Assembly: GCA_937902995.1 (NCBI GenBank)
Contig: CALEKY010000080.1
Location: 1-42,611, forward strand
Source of the DNA: an uncultured Sinobacteraceae bacterium
GTDB taxonomy: Bacteria > Pseudomonadota > Gammaproteobacteria > Steroidobacterales > Steroidobacteraceae
Length of the DNA stretch: 42,611 nt
Direction: 5' to 3'
Below the pieces are notes generated by a model. The model had not been told where the DNA came from and ran no database searches. It worked only from the letters and a program-made list of their open reading frames with translations. Each line of letters begins with the position of its first letter. Position 1 is the stretch's first letter. A program made the position numbers and the translations under genes. Positions 18,981 through 27,434 of the stretch are shown piece by piece.

Positions 18981-19490
18981 TCATCTCCGCCTCGCCGAGA
19001 ACACTTGCCGCACTTCGCCGTGCGATTGCGATTCGGTGTAACGACCTTGCGTGTATTCGGCGACGACGTTTCGCCAGAACGCGACCGCGGGTTTGTTGTA
19101 CTTGAACTCGCTGATTTCCCACGTACCGCCGAAACGGCTGAAGATGAGCTTGGCGGCATCCCTTCCGACACCGAGTCTGCGAGCCTTCGAAGCCACGAAA
19201 AACTCGGCCATGCGAAAATCCACTGCGTTGCGCTGGTTGCGCGGCGGACGGCTTACGAGCGCAAAACCGACGGGTCGGTTGTCCTTGAGAATGATGAGAG
19301 GATGAGAGCTGTCGTCTGCAAACCATCGAGCCATCAACTCGGGCTCGCGATCGCCGAACTCTCCGGAGATCGGAAAGACGCCCGTGTTCGAGCTCAAGCG
19401 AGTCAATTCGTCAAGGTATTCCGCGTAGGTCTCGCGGATGAATTCGCGATCCTGTGGAGAGTGCAGCGCGTCTCGAATGCTGACCGGCAC
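18981..19490 (-). CDS. GNAT-family N-acetyltransferase
   Basis: This 169-residue protein has the Gcn5-related acetyltransferase fold. Motif A is visible as AEFFVASKARRLGVGRDAAK, the acetyl-CoA pyrophosphate loop (R-x-x-G-x-G), and a motif B-like stretch WEISEFKYNKPAVAFWRNV follows. The acceptor is unknown; members may acetylate small molecules, antibiotics or protein ends. The start is GTG at 19490. It converges on uvrA across a heptamer array and lies downstream of the small lipoprotein gene on the same strand, separated by a 15-bp stem-loop. Confidence 0.85.
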   Translation of the reverse strand: MPVSIRDALHSPQDREFIRETYAEYLDELTRLSSNTGVFPISGEFGDREPELMARWFADDSSHPLIILKDNRPVGFALVSRPPRNQRNAVDFRMAEFFVASKARRLGVGRDAAKLIFSRFGGTWEISEFKYNKPAVAFWRNVVAEYTQGRYTESQSHGEVRQVFSARRR

Positions 19491-19545
19491 GACAGTCGTC
19501 TGTCACTCCATGAGGAGGAACTTCAAGTTGAACTGGGGCGATTAT

Positions 19546-19579
19546 GGGTCGGGCGGTTCGTGCGCGAACCGCCCGACCC
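19546..19579 (-). terminator. Stem-loop after the small lipoprotein gene
   Basis: GGGTCGGGCGGTTCG (19546-19560) and its perfect complement (19565-19579) form a 15-bp GC-rich stem with a 4-base TGCG loop, 6 bp after the lipoprotein stop. On the minus strand it is followed by ATAAT rather than a T run, so termination may be weak or the stem may protect the mRNA 3' end. Confidence 0.6.
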
Positions 19580-19585
19580 TCGATC

Positions 19586-19801
19586 TTACTGCTGCGGAGC
19601 CTCAGCAGGTGCGGCCTCACCCTCGGCCGGAGCGGCAGCTTCTTCGCCTTCGGCAGCAGCCTCAGCAGCAGGAGCTTCCTCCGCGGGAGCAGCTTCTTCA
19701 ACCGGCGCAGCGGCTTCGGGAGCAGGAGCCTCTTCCTGCTTCGCGCAACCGGCGATCGAGAGGGACAACGCGAGAGCGGCGAGGATCATTTTTGTGTTCA
19801 T
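19586..19801 (-). CDS. Small Ala/Glu/Pro-rich lipoprotein
   Basis: This predicted lipoprotein has 71 residues. A basic-hydrophobic signal (MNTKMILAALALSLSIAGC) ends in a lipobox IAGC, so cysteine 19 should be lipidated and the protein held on a membrane. The mature chain is about 52 residues composed nearly only of Ala, Glu and Pro with repeats such as EEAAPAEE and EGEAAPAE; it is strongly acidic and probably disordered. The frame is open upstream to 20002, but the ATG at 19801 with the signal peptide is the clear start. Function unknown; it could be a periplasmic spacer or charged brush. A possible promoter is noted upstream. Confidence 0.82.
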   Translation of the reverse strand: MNTKMILAALALSLSIAGCAKQEEAPAPEAAAPVEEAAPAEEAPAAEAAAEGEEAAAPAEGEAAPAEAPQQ

Positions 19802-20176
19802 GTGAGATAACACCCCGATGTTGATAGACAACGAACGATCTGCAGAGATCTGCGGCACGCCGGGAGCTTCTGGCTCCGCGAGCGATTGCGCGCGGAATTC
19901 TAGTTCGTTTAGAAGTGCAATGAAACCTTTTCGCGCGCGCGCAAACCCCTTTATTTCCAGGCTTTCGCGCACACGAGCATTTTTGTCGCCAATGAGCAGC
20001 AATGCAGCCCGCGTTATTGACGAAACATTGACAAATTCGCAGCGGAGATCGCGCGAGAGAAACGTCGCGAGCGTTCGATGCCTCGCTTACGTTTCGTCGA
20101 GCGAAGCGATGCGCATGCGTCGCGAACGGCACAAGCTCGAATACACTGCGCGCGGATGACCGTAGAGGTACCCATC
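19802..20176. other. 375-bp gap between the small lipoprotein and pepQ
   Basis: There is no convincing gene here. On the minus strand TTTCAT (19920-19925) and TAGAAT (19897-19902) are 17 bp apart and could drive the lipoprotein with a leader of about 90 nt. That leader contains a small dyad, GGAGC-TTCTG-GCTCC (19863-19877). The rest toward pepQ holds no feature I can support except the GAGG ribosome-binding site at 20165-20168. Confidence 0.4.
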
Positions 20177-21508
20177 ATGTCCGCCCTACTCGCCGCACTC
20201 TTCGACGATCACATCCGCGTGCAGCGCGAGCGCACCGATGCAGCTTTGCAGGCCTGCGGCTTCGAGTCGCTGGCGATCTTCGCCGGGCGACCGCCGATGC
20301 AATTCTTGGACGACCGGCCGTATTCGTTCGCGCCGAATCCGCACTTCAAGCTCTGGGTTCCGCTGGAGGCTTGCGCGGAATGCTGGCTCATCTACAAACC
20401 GCACGCTCCGCTCCAGCTCGTGTTCTTTCAGCCGGTCGATTTTTGGTACAAGCCGCCGGCGCTACCGTCCGGTTATTGGACGAAGCATTTCGCCATTGAA
20501 GTGATTCGCGAGGCGAGCGATGCGCGCCAGTTTCTTGCCGGCTTGAAGAACTGCGCTTTCATCGGCGAACGGCAGCCGGAATTCGACGCGTGGGGCTTTG
20601 CGGCGTTCAATCCGCAGGCGTTGATCGATTACTTGCATTACGACCGAGCACGAAAGACCTCATACGAGGTGGAATGCATGCGTCGTGCCTCGCAACGCGG
20701 CGCACGAGGACACTTGGCTGCCGAGCGGGCATTTCGCTCCGGTGCCAGCGAATTCGAAATCCATTTGGAGTACTTGCGCGCGACGCAACACACGGAAGCC
20801 GAGCTGCCGTACGACAACATCATTGCGCTGAACGAGAATGCGGCCGTGCTGCACTATCAGCACCAGGATCGCTCGCTGCCGTCGCATCGTTTTTCGCTAT
20901 TGATCGACGCGGGCGCAACCTTCGCCGGCTACGCGTGCGACATCACGCGCACGCACCCTGTCGAACAGGACGACTTCGCGGCGCTGGTCTCGGACATGGA
21001 CAAAGTGCAGCAGGCGCTATGCGCCAAGGTACGACCGGGCGTCGATTACACGGACATCCACTTGGAGGCTCATCTGCGAATCGCGACCGTGCTTCGGACG
21101 CACGGCATCATTCGCACGGAACCGGAAAACGCAGTCGCGAGCGGTCTGTCGAGCGTGTTCTTTCCGCATGGCGTGGGACACTTGCTTGGACTGCAGGTCC
21201 ACGACGTCGCCGGTCTTGCGATCGATCGCCAGGGAACCCAAAAGCCTAGGCCGCCGGGCCATCCTTACTTGCGACTGACGCGCACGCTCGAGCCGGGCTT
21301 CGTCGTGACCATCGAGCCGGGCCTCTATTTCATAGAAACGCTGCTCGATCAGGCACGCGCCTCCAAGCACGCATCGAGCATCGATTGGCAGCGGGTGGAT
21401 GCGCTGAAGCGCTATGGGGGCATCCGCATCGAGGACGACGTGGTGTGCACGGACGGGGAGCCGGAAAACCTCACCCGCCCGGCATTTGCTCAAGCCGCAG
21501 CGGAATGA
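20177..21508 (+). CDS. pepQ: Xaa-Pro dipeptidase PepQ
   Basis: PepQ is a cytoplasmic two-metal aminopeptidase-fold enzyme that cleaves dipeptides with C-terminal proline; E. coli PepQ can also hydrolyse organophosphates. The length is 443 residues, the same as E. coli. The metal ligands are all in place: Asp244 (LLIDAGA), Asp255 (CDITRTH), His335 (PHGVGHLLGL), Glu380 (VTIEPGLYF) and Glu419 (GIRIEDDV). The N-terminal domain (1-160) is typical of the family. ATG 20177 follows GAGG by eight bases; longer in-frame starts have no family character. It stands alone and converges on mscL. Confidence 0.96.
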   Translation: MSALLAALFDDHIRVQRERTDAALQACGFESLAIFAGRPPMQFLDDRPYSFAPNPHFKLWVPLEACAECWLIYKPHAPLQLVFFQPVDFWYKPPALPSGYWTKHFAIEVIREASDARQFLAGLKNCAFIGERQPEFDAWGFAAFNPQALIDYLHYDRARKTSYEVECMRRASQRGARGHLAAERAFRSGASEFEIHLEYLRATQHTEAELPYDNIIALNENAAVLHYQHQDRSLPSHRFSLLIDAGATFAGYACDITRTHPVEQDDFAALVSDMDKVQQALCAKVRPGVDYTDIHLEAHLRIATVLRTHGIIRTEPENAVASGLSSVFFPHGVGHLLGLQVHDVAGLAIDRQGTQKPRPPGHPYLRLTRTLEPGFVVTIEPGLYFIETLLDQARASKHASSIDWQRVDALKRYGGIRIEDDVVCTDGEPENLTRPAFAQAAAE

Positions 21509-21526
21509 ACCGCTGCGGCGCGCCCA

Positions 21527-21937
21527 TTACTTGTTCTTGAGCAGATCGCGGATTTCTTCGAGAAGCACTTCCTGACGCGGAGGAGCCGGCGGAGGCGGAG
21601 GAGCCGCCTGCGCAGCGGCCTCCTTACGCTTCAGGCGATTGATGGCCTTGATCGCCAGGAAGATCGCGAACGCAACGATGAGGAAATCGAACACGTTCTG
21701 CAGGAAAGCGCCATATCGGATCGTGACGTCTTCCTTGCCGTCCTGCAGGGCCGGAAGCGTCACGGCCAGGTCGGTGAAATCGACGCCGCCGATCAGATAA
21801 CCGAGCGGTGGCGTGACCACGTCGTTGACGAACGAATTGACGATGTTGCCGAATGCGGCACCGATGATGATACCGACGGCCATGTCGACAACGTTGCCTT
21901 TGACGGCAAACTCGCGAAATTCCTGGATAAAGCTCAT
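21527..21937 (-). CDS. mscL: Large-conductance mechanosensitive channel MscL
   Basis: MscL is a pentameric inner-membrane tension-gated pore that releases solutes during hypo-osmotic shock. It has 136 residues: an amphipathic N-terminal helix (FIQEFREFAVKGN), TM1 VVDMAVGIIIGAAFGNIVNSFV, a periplasmic loop, TM2 (NVFDFLIVAFAIFLAIKAI), a linker with a run of prolines and the C-terminal bundle helix EVLLEEIRDLL. GGAGG precedes the ATG by six bases. The proline-rich linker (APPPPPAPP) is longer than in E. coli. Confidence 0.97.
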   Translation of the reverse strand: MSFIQEFREFAVKGNVVDMAVGIIIGAAFGNIVNSFVNDVVTPPLGYLIGGVDFTDLAVTLPALQDGKEDVTIRYGAFLQNVFDFLIVAFAIFLAIKAINRLKRKEAAAQAAPPPPPAPPRQEVLLEEIRDLLKNK

Positions 21938-21951
21938 TGGGACCTCCAGTC

Positions 21952-22128
21952 AGGCGTTAGGCTTGAGACCGTAGGCTATAGCCAGAAGAAAGAAGTTGCC
22001 GCAGCAGCCACTCCTGCATCCCTCCGGTTTCGAACTCGACCGGCGAGTGCTCGACGACACGACAGCGCTTTGCCACGCTTTTTTTCTGTCTCGACCTACA
22101 GGCTACAGCCTACAGCCTAAAGCCTGAT
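21952..22128. repeat. Heptamer element between mscL and sthA
   Basis: The left arm is AGGCGTT, AGGCTTG, AGACCGT, AGGCTAT (21952-21979). The right arm is ACCTACA, GGCTACA, GCCTACA, GCCTAAA, GCCTGAT (22094-22128). The arms are roughly complementary and about 114 bp apart. The right arm ends on the first base of the sthA stop codon. Only G2 runs are present, so this looks like a worn or different subtype. Confidence 0.75.
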
Positions 22129-23510
22129 CACGTCAGCCTGTTAATACCGTTATAGGCCGCCACGCGATAGGCCTCCGCCATGGTGGGATAGTTGAAGGTG
22201 GTCTTCGTGAAGTAGCGGATGTCGTTGAGGTCCTTGCTCGCCATGACGGTCTGACCGATGTGGACGATCTCGGAAGCGCGGTCGCCGAAGCAGTGAACGC
22301 CCAGCACTTGGTACGTCTCGGCATGGAAAATGATCTTCAGCATGCCCACGCGCTCGTCGCTCATCTGCGCCCGGGCCAGGTTCTTGAACGCACAGTGACC
22401 CACCTCGTAAGGAACCTTCGCTTCCTGCAGCTCACGCTCGGTGCGTCCGACCGACGAGATCTCCGGGATCGTGTAGATGCCGCTCGGAATGGATTCGAGG
22501 CGATGCGGGGGCGTCGATGGATCGAGGATGTGCTGAACGGCGTGTGACCCTTGCACGTAAGCGGCACTCGCCAACGCGGGCGGTCCAGCGATATCGCCCA
22601 CGGCATAGATATTCGGTACGGCCGTCTGGTAGTGGTCGTTGACCTCGAGCTGTCCGCGCGAGTTGCTCGTCAAACCCACGGCTTCGAGCCGCAGTTTGTC
22701 CGAGTTGCCCGTGCGGCCGTTCGCCCAGAGCAGGATGTCCGACTTGATCTTGCGTCCCGATTCGAGGTGCAAGACCACGTCGCGCTCGCGCGCCTCGAGC
22801 GCCTTGAACTGTTCGTTGTGCCGGATCACGCATCCCTGCTCTCTCAGGTGATAGGAGAGCGCTTCGGCAATCTCGTCATCCAGGAACGACAGCAAGCGAT
22901 CGTGGGTATTGACGAGCGTCACCTTCACGCCGAGGTTGACGAAGATCGATGCGTACTCGCAGCCGATCACACCCGCACCGTAAATCGTGACGGAGAACGG
23001 ATGCGTCGAATAGCGAAGGATCGAATCGCTGTCGCAAACGCGCGGATGGCCGAAATCCACTTCCGGCGGGTGATACGGACGCGAGCCTGCTGCAATCACG
23101 ATGTACTTCGCCGTCAGCACCTGCGGCTTGCCCGTAGCCGGCTGAACTTCCACGGTGTTCGCATCGATGAAACGGGCCTCGCCGAAATAGATCGGCACGC
23201 GATTTCGCTCGTAGAACCGCCGGCGGTTGGCGACCTGCGTTTCCACGACTCGGTTGGCTGTCGCAAGCAGTTGCGGATAGGTGAACTGCGGAGGCCGGTA
23301 ATCCTTGAGCAGCGGGTTGCGCCGCAGATCGTGAAGGAGCATTGCGGCATGGCGCAGCGCCTTGCTGGGAATCGTGCCCCAGTGCGTACAACCGCCCCCA
23401 ACCTCGAAGAAGCGCTCGACGATGGCTACTCGCAGGTGGTTCTTGGCCGCCATCATGGCAGCGCCCTCTCCAGCAGGTCCGCTTCCGATTACGAGAACAT
23501 CGAATTGCAC
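22128..23510 (-). CDS. sthA: Soluble pyridine nucleotide transhydrogenase
   Basis: SthA is a cytoplasmic FAD enzyme that moves reducing equivalents between NADPH and NADH. With the GTG start at 23510 it has 460 residues (E. coli 466). The FAD fold GSGPAGEG (9-16) is followed by GGGCTHWGTIPSKALR, in which only one cysteine of the disulfide-reductase pair is kept, the mark of this subfamily. The second nucleotide fold is IYGAGVIGCEYASIF. The dimerisation domain ends the chain. AGAGG lies six bases before the GTG and the family N-terminus fits. An in-frame codon at 23600 would give 490 residues with a non-family leader; I consider it less likely. Confidence 0.95.
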   Translation of the reverse strand: MQFDVLVIGSGPAGEGAAMMAAKNHLRVAIVERFFEVGGGCTHWGTIPSKALRHAAMLLHDLRRNPLLKDYRPPQFTYPQLLATANRVVETQVANRRRFYERNRVPIYFGEARFIDANTVEVQPATGKPQVLTAKYIVIAAGSRPYHPPEVDFGHPRVCDSDSILRYSTHPFSVTIYGAGVIGCEYASIFVNLGVKVTLVNTHDRLLSFLDDEIAEALSYHLREQGCVIRHNEQFKALEARERDVVLHLESGRKIKSDILLWANGRTGNSDKLRLEAVGLTSNSRGQLEVNDHYQTAVPNIYAVGDIAGPPALASAAYVQGSHAVQHILDPSTPPHRLESIPSGIYTIPEISSVGRTERELQEAKVPYEVGHCAFKNLARAQMSDERVGMLKIIFHAETYQVLGVHCFGDRASEIVHIGQTVMASKDLNDIRYFTKTTFNYPTMAEAYRVAAYNGINRLT

Positions 23511-23822
23511 TGACGGCCTCTCAGCACCTTTTTTACCTTGTGGGGCGGTTGCGACAGTCCGATTCCGCGGCCGTAACCGCATTGCGAAACTGTACTTCAT
23601 CGGCCTTCATAGACCAACCGAATCGCCGGGTTTTGCGAATGGTTCGCTGCGGCAAGAAAAGAGCACTCGCCCGCTTACGTTGTTGCATACACGCAAAGGC
23701 GCTTCCGATCCCGCGATAAAGTCAGTAACCTTCGCCGTGTCTACATACGGGTGCGCGCCCCATAGGAAAGCGCGTACTCGGCGTTGTTAGTTTTTTCACC
23801 GCCGATAAGACAAGGGGGATCG
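23511..23822. other. 312-bp divergent gap between sthA and TonB receptor 2
   Basis: The gap holds the possible upstream extension of sthA (23511-23600) and the control region of the receptor. I see GGGGGA just before the receptor ATG and TTGTTA/GATAAG-like blocks at poor spacing, but no promoter or operator strong enough to claim, and no small gene. Confidence 0.4.
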
Positions 23823-26285
23823 ATGAATAACCGAAGCGCAACACTGCGCCGAGCAATCATTGTCACGTTGGCGTTCGCCGCCGCTCCCGCGATGGCCCAA
23901 CAGACCGGGCAATCGGAAGAAGGCCGAACGATCGAGCACATCATCGTCACCGCGCAGAAGCGCGAACAGAGCTTGCAAGACGTACCGATCGTCGTGACCG
24001 CAGTCTCCGAGCAGCTGCTCCAGGACACGGGCGTCAAAGACATCAAGGATCTCACGGTCCTCACCCCGGGCATGACCGTCACGTCCACTTCCAGCGAAGC
24101 CAGCACAACCGCGCGTATCCGCGGTATCGGTACTGTGGGCGACAACCCAGGCCTCGAATCCTCCGTGGGCGTCGTGATCGACGGCGTGTATCGTCCTCGC
24201 AACGGCGTCGGCTTCGGCGATCTCGGCGAGCTCGAGCGCATCGAGGTATTGAAGGGCCCGCAAGGCACGCTGTTCGGAAAGAACACTTCCGCAGGCGTGA
24301 TCAACGTCGTGACCAAGAAACCCTCGTTCGATTTCGGCTCTCAGGTCGAAGTGACGGCCGGCAACTACGGCATCCTCGAAGGATCCGCATCGATCACCGG
24401 TCCGATCAATGAAAAGGTCGCTGGACGGCTCTTCGTCGCCGCCCGGGAGCGTGACGGCTACCTCGACGTGAACCGCGGCAACGGCCCTCGCACCCAGAGA
24501 GAAGACATGGATCGCGACGTCGTGACGGTGCGCGGACAGATGCTGTTCAACGTCACGGATGACTTCAATATCCGTCTGGTGGGCGACTACAGCGAGCGCG
24601 ACGAGTCGTGCTGCGGCGGTGTGCAGACGGTCAATGGCCCTGCAGCCGCTGCGGTCAATGCGCTCGCCGGCGGACGCGGCGTGAATCCTCAGGAGACCGC
24701 ATTCGATCGCGTGGTGTTCCTGAACCGCGGAGACGAGCAAAAGCTCGAAGACAAGGGCGGCTCAGCCGAGATCAACTACGACTTCGGCCCTGCGACGCTC
24801 ACGTCGGTCAGTGCTTATCGAGTGTGGGAGAGCGTCAACGGCCAGGATCCCGACTTCACCACGGTCGACATTTGGTACCGCGACTTCGACGGCAATCATG
24901 CGACGGAATTCCGGCAGATCAGCCAGGAGTTGAGAATCGCCGGCGAAACCGATCGGATATCGTGGCTCGTCGGCGCTTTCTATGCGAACGAAAAGCTCGA
25001 TTCGAAACAGCAGCTGCAATTCGGCTCGCAGTTCCGCAACTACATTGCCGCAGTGACCGGCGCGACGGCCTCGCCGTTCTTGCCGTACCTCTTCGGCGCC
25101 ACAGCTGACGAGCAAATCGCACTCGCCGCCGCCTATCAGACTGGCCTCGGTCAACGCGATCTGCACGAGCAAGAGTCCGAATCCTGGGCGATCTTCACTA
25201 ACAACAGCTTCCGCATCACCGATGCGTTGGAGCTCACGGTCGGCGTCCGGTACACGAACGAAGCGAAGGACTTGGACACCCAATACCGCAATACGCACAA
25301 CGGCCTCGGCTGCCAAACGCTGCGTAACGCCATCGGCACGCTCGGAGGCTTGCCGGAAGCTCTCTTGAGGGCTGGTTACGGCATCGGCTGCGCAGCGTTC
25401 GCCGATCCGATCTACAACAACCTCGACAACTCGCAATCGATCGACGAGAGCGAATGGAGCGGCACGTTCAAGGTTGCGTATCGATTCACGGATCAAGTGA
25501 TGACCTACGCTTCGTATGCGCGCGGCTACAAGGCCGGCGGCTTCAACCTCGACCGTGTGCGCACGGGCAGCGCAGCATTGAATCCGGGCTTGCCGGGCGG
25601 TATCAGCCCGAATCTAGATACCAGCTTCGACAAGGAGCTCGTCGATTCCTACGAGTTGGGCATGAAGACGCAGTGGCTCAACAACTCGCTGCTGTTGAAT
25701 GCGTCCGTGTTCTACCAGGACTACGACAACTTCCAGCTCAACACTTTCGATGGCGTGCAGTTCGTCGTCACTTCGGTGGACCGCGTCACCTCGCAGGGCG
25801 TGGATATCGACATGCTGTGGTTCACTCCGCTCGAGCAACTCACGATTCAGGGCGGCGTGACCTACACGGATACGGAAATCAAGGATCCGGTGGCACTCGC
25901 GAATCCGGGACTGTTCGCGCAGAACCGCAAGGACAATCAGATGTCGTTCGCGCCCGAATGGTCCGCCAGCCTGTCGGTCACGTTCGAGCAACCGATCGGC
26001 TCGGATCTGGTGTGGCGTACGAACGTGGGCGCCAAGTACACGTCCGAGTACAACACGGGATCCAACCTGGCTCCGGAGAAGATGCAGGATGCCTTCACGC
26101 TCGTGAACGCACGCACCGGCATCGGAGCCGCAGACGACTCGTGGGGGATCGAGATCTGGGCTCAGAACCTGACCGACGAGGAGTACTACCAAGTCGTGTT
26201 CGACGCACCGCTGCAGACCGGCAGCTACAACGCGTTCCTCGGAGCGCCTCGTACTTACGGTGTGACGGCGCGGTTCAAGTTCTAA
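23823..26285 (+). CDS. TonB-dependent outer membrane receptor (2)
   Basis: This outer-membrane receptor has 820 residues. The signal peptide (about 1-26, ending APAMAQQ) is followed by a plug that begins IEHIIVTAQKREQSLQDVPI, the form common in large receptor families of Xanthomonadales, sphingomonads and Caulobacter. The plug also has VVIDGVYRPRNG and IEVLKGPQGTLFGKNTSAG. The barrel ends with YGVTARFKF, with a C-terminal phenylalanine. ATG 23823 follows GGGGGA. Receptors of this type import iron complexes, sugars or other organics; the gene is not next to a transporter or enzyme that would name the substrate. An intrinsic terminator follows. Confidence 0.95.
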   Translation: MNNRSATLRRAIIVTLAFAAAPAMAQQTGQSEEGRTIEHIIVTAQKREQSLQDVPIVVTAVSEQLLQDTGVKDIKDLTVLTPGMTVTSTSSEASTTARIRGIGTVGDNPGLESSVGVVIDGVYRPRNGVGFGDLGELERIEVLKGPQGTLFGKNTSAGVINVVTKKPSFDFGSQVEVTAGNYGILEGSASITGPINEKVAGRLFVAARERDGYLDVNRGNGPRTQREDMDRDVVTVRGQMLFNVTDDFNIRLVGDYSERDESCCGGVQTVNGPAAAAVNALAGGRGVNPQETAFDRVVFLNRGDEQKLEDKGGSAEINYDFGPATLTSVSAYRVWESVNGQDPDFTTVDIWYRDFDGNHATEFRQISQELRIAGETDRISWLVGAFYANEKLDSKQQLQFGSQFRNYIAAVTGATASPFLPYLFGATADEQIALAAAYQTGLGQRDLHEQESESWAIFTNNSFRITDALELTVGVRYTNEAKDLDTQYRNTHNGLGCQTLRNAIGTLGGLPEALLRAGYGIGCAAFADPIYNNLDNSQSIDESEWSGTFKVAYRFTDQVMTYASYARGYKAGGFNLDRVRTGSAALNPGLPGGISPNLDTSFDKELVDSYELGMKTQWLNNSLLLNASVFYQDYDNFQLNTFDGVQFVVTSVDRVTSQGVDIDMLWFTPLEQLTIQGGVTYTDTEIKDPVALANPGLFAQNRKDNQMSFAPEWSASLSVTFEQPIGSDLVWRTNVGAKYTSEYNTGSNLAPEKMQDAFTLVNARTGIGAADDSWGIEIWAQNLTDEEYYQVVFDAPLQTGSYNAFLGAPRTYGVTARFKF

Positions 26286-26324
26286 GAAAAGCTTGAATCG
26301 GCGCAGGGATGCGCATCTCTCGCG

Positions 26325-26358
26325 GAGCGGCTCGATCATCGGGCCGCTCTTTTTATTT
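26325..26358 (+). terminator. Intrinsic terminator after TonB receptor 2
   Basis: GAGCGGC (26325-26331) pairs with GCCGCTC (26343-26349), followed by a T-rich run (TTTTTATTT). It lies 40 bp after the receptor stop and 22 bp before the apbE start. Confidence 0.85.
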
Positions 26359-26379
26359 GGGCAGAGTTACCATGTGCGC

Positions 26380-27357
26380 ATGAAGCTGCGTCGAACGATT
26401 TTCCTGCTCGCCCTGTTCCTGTTCGCCTCGGTCGGCCGGGCCGAATGGCTCGAGCACATCGAGGACGGGATCATGGGCACGCGCATCACGGTCGAACTCT
26501 GGAGCGACGACCGCGAGGCCGGCAAGGCCGCCATCGAAGCCGTGCTGTCCGAGATGCGGCGCATCGATGCGGCAATGAGCACGTACAAGCCATCGAGCGA
26601 AGTGTCGCAGCTCAACCGTCTCGCCGCTAAGGAACCCGTGAAGACGAGCCCGGAGCTCTTCGAGTTGCTCGCAAAAGCGCTTCAGTACTCCCGCGATACG
26701 GACGGCGCTTTCGACATCACGTATGCGAGCGTGGGCTACATGTACGACTTTCGACAGCGTCGCCGGCCGGATGAAACCAGCATCCAACGCGCGCTCGCCG
26801 CCGTCGACTATCGTCACATCGTCCTCGACCGTACGACCAGAACGGTTCGCTTCACGCATCCGGACGTGCGCATCGACCTCGGCGGCATCGGCAAAGGCCA
26901 CGCCGTCGACCAAGCCATTGCCGCGTTGCAAGCGCGGGGCATCACGCGAGCATTGGTCACTGCCGGCGGCGATAGCCGAATCATCGGCGATCGGTTCGGT
27001 CACCCGTGGGTGATCGGTATTCGCCACCCGGACCGCAAGGACGAGGTCATCCTGCGCATCCCGCTCGAGGATGCCGCCTTCTCTACTTCAGGAGATTACG
27101 AACGCTACTTCGACGAAGACGGCGTGCGCTATCACCACATCATCGATCCGCGGACCGGTCATTCCGCGAGCAAGGTGCGCAGCGCGACGATCATCGGTCC
27201 GACGGCAACGCGTACCGACGGACTGTCGAAGACCGCATTCGTACTCGGACCGGAACGGGCGCTGGAAATCTACAATCGGCTGGACGACATCGACGCCATC
27301 ATTGTGACGCTCGACGGTCGCGTGCTGTACACGAAGGGATTGGAAGCCCCGCAGTAG
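26380..27357 (+). CDS. apbE: FAD:protein FMN transferase ApbE
   Basis: ApbE transfers FMN from FAD to a Thr/Ser of exported or membrane proteins such as Rnf/Nqr subunits. From ATG 26380 it has 325 residues: a signal peptide (MKLRRTIFLLALFLFASVGRA) without a lipobox cysteine, then the catalytic domain with IMGTRITVELW, DLGGIGKGHAVDQ and SGDYERYF/YHHIIDPRTGHSA, the flavin and magnesium sites. The frame is open upstream from 26293 across the terminator but without coding character. The start has only a weak ribosome-binding site. No target with an FMN-binding domain lies in the window. Confidence 0.94.
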   Translation: MKLRRTIFLLALFLFASVGRAEWLEHIEDGIMGTRITVELWSDDREAGKAAIEAVLSEMRRIDAAMSTYKPSSEVSQLNRLAAKEPVKTSPELFELLAKALQYSRDTDGAFDITYASVGYMYDFRQRRRPDETSIQRALAAVDYRHIVLDRTTRTVRFTHPDVRIDLGGIGKGHAVDQAIAALQARGITRALVTAGGDSRIIGDRFGHPWVIGIRHPDRKDEVILRIPLEDAAFSTSGDYERYFDEDGVRYHHIIDPRTGHSASKVRSATIIGPTATRTDGLSKTAFVLGPERALEIYNRLDDIDAIIVTLDGRVLYTKGLEAPQ

Positions 27358-27391
27358 CTGCGCCGGTATCGATACGCTTTCGGCGCGCCAA

Positions 27392-27423
27392 GAAGAAAAC
27401 CGGGCGGAAGCCCGGTTTTCTTC
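27392..27423. terminator. Two-way terminator between apbE and rplQ
   Basis: A perfect 14-bp stem (27392-27405 with 27410-27423) closes a 4-base GGAA loop. The stem is A-rich on one outer side and T-rich on the other (GGTTTTCTTC), so it can end transcription of apbE rightward and of the ribosomal alpha operon leftward. Confidence 0.88.
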
Positions 27424-27434
27424 GATTGCAGAGG

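Noticed and set aside
26286..26379. Upstream extension of ApbE from a TTG at 26293
   Set aside because: The extension runs through an intrinsic terminator and has no protein character; the signal peptide starts at ATG 26380.
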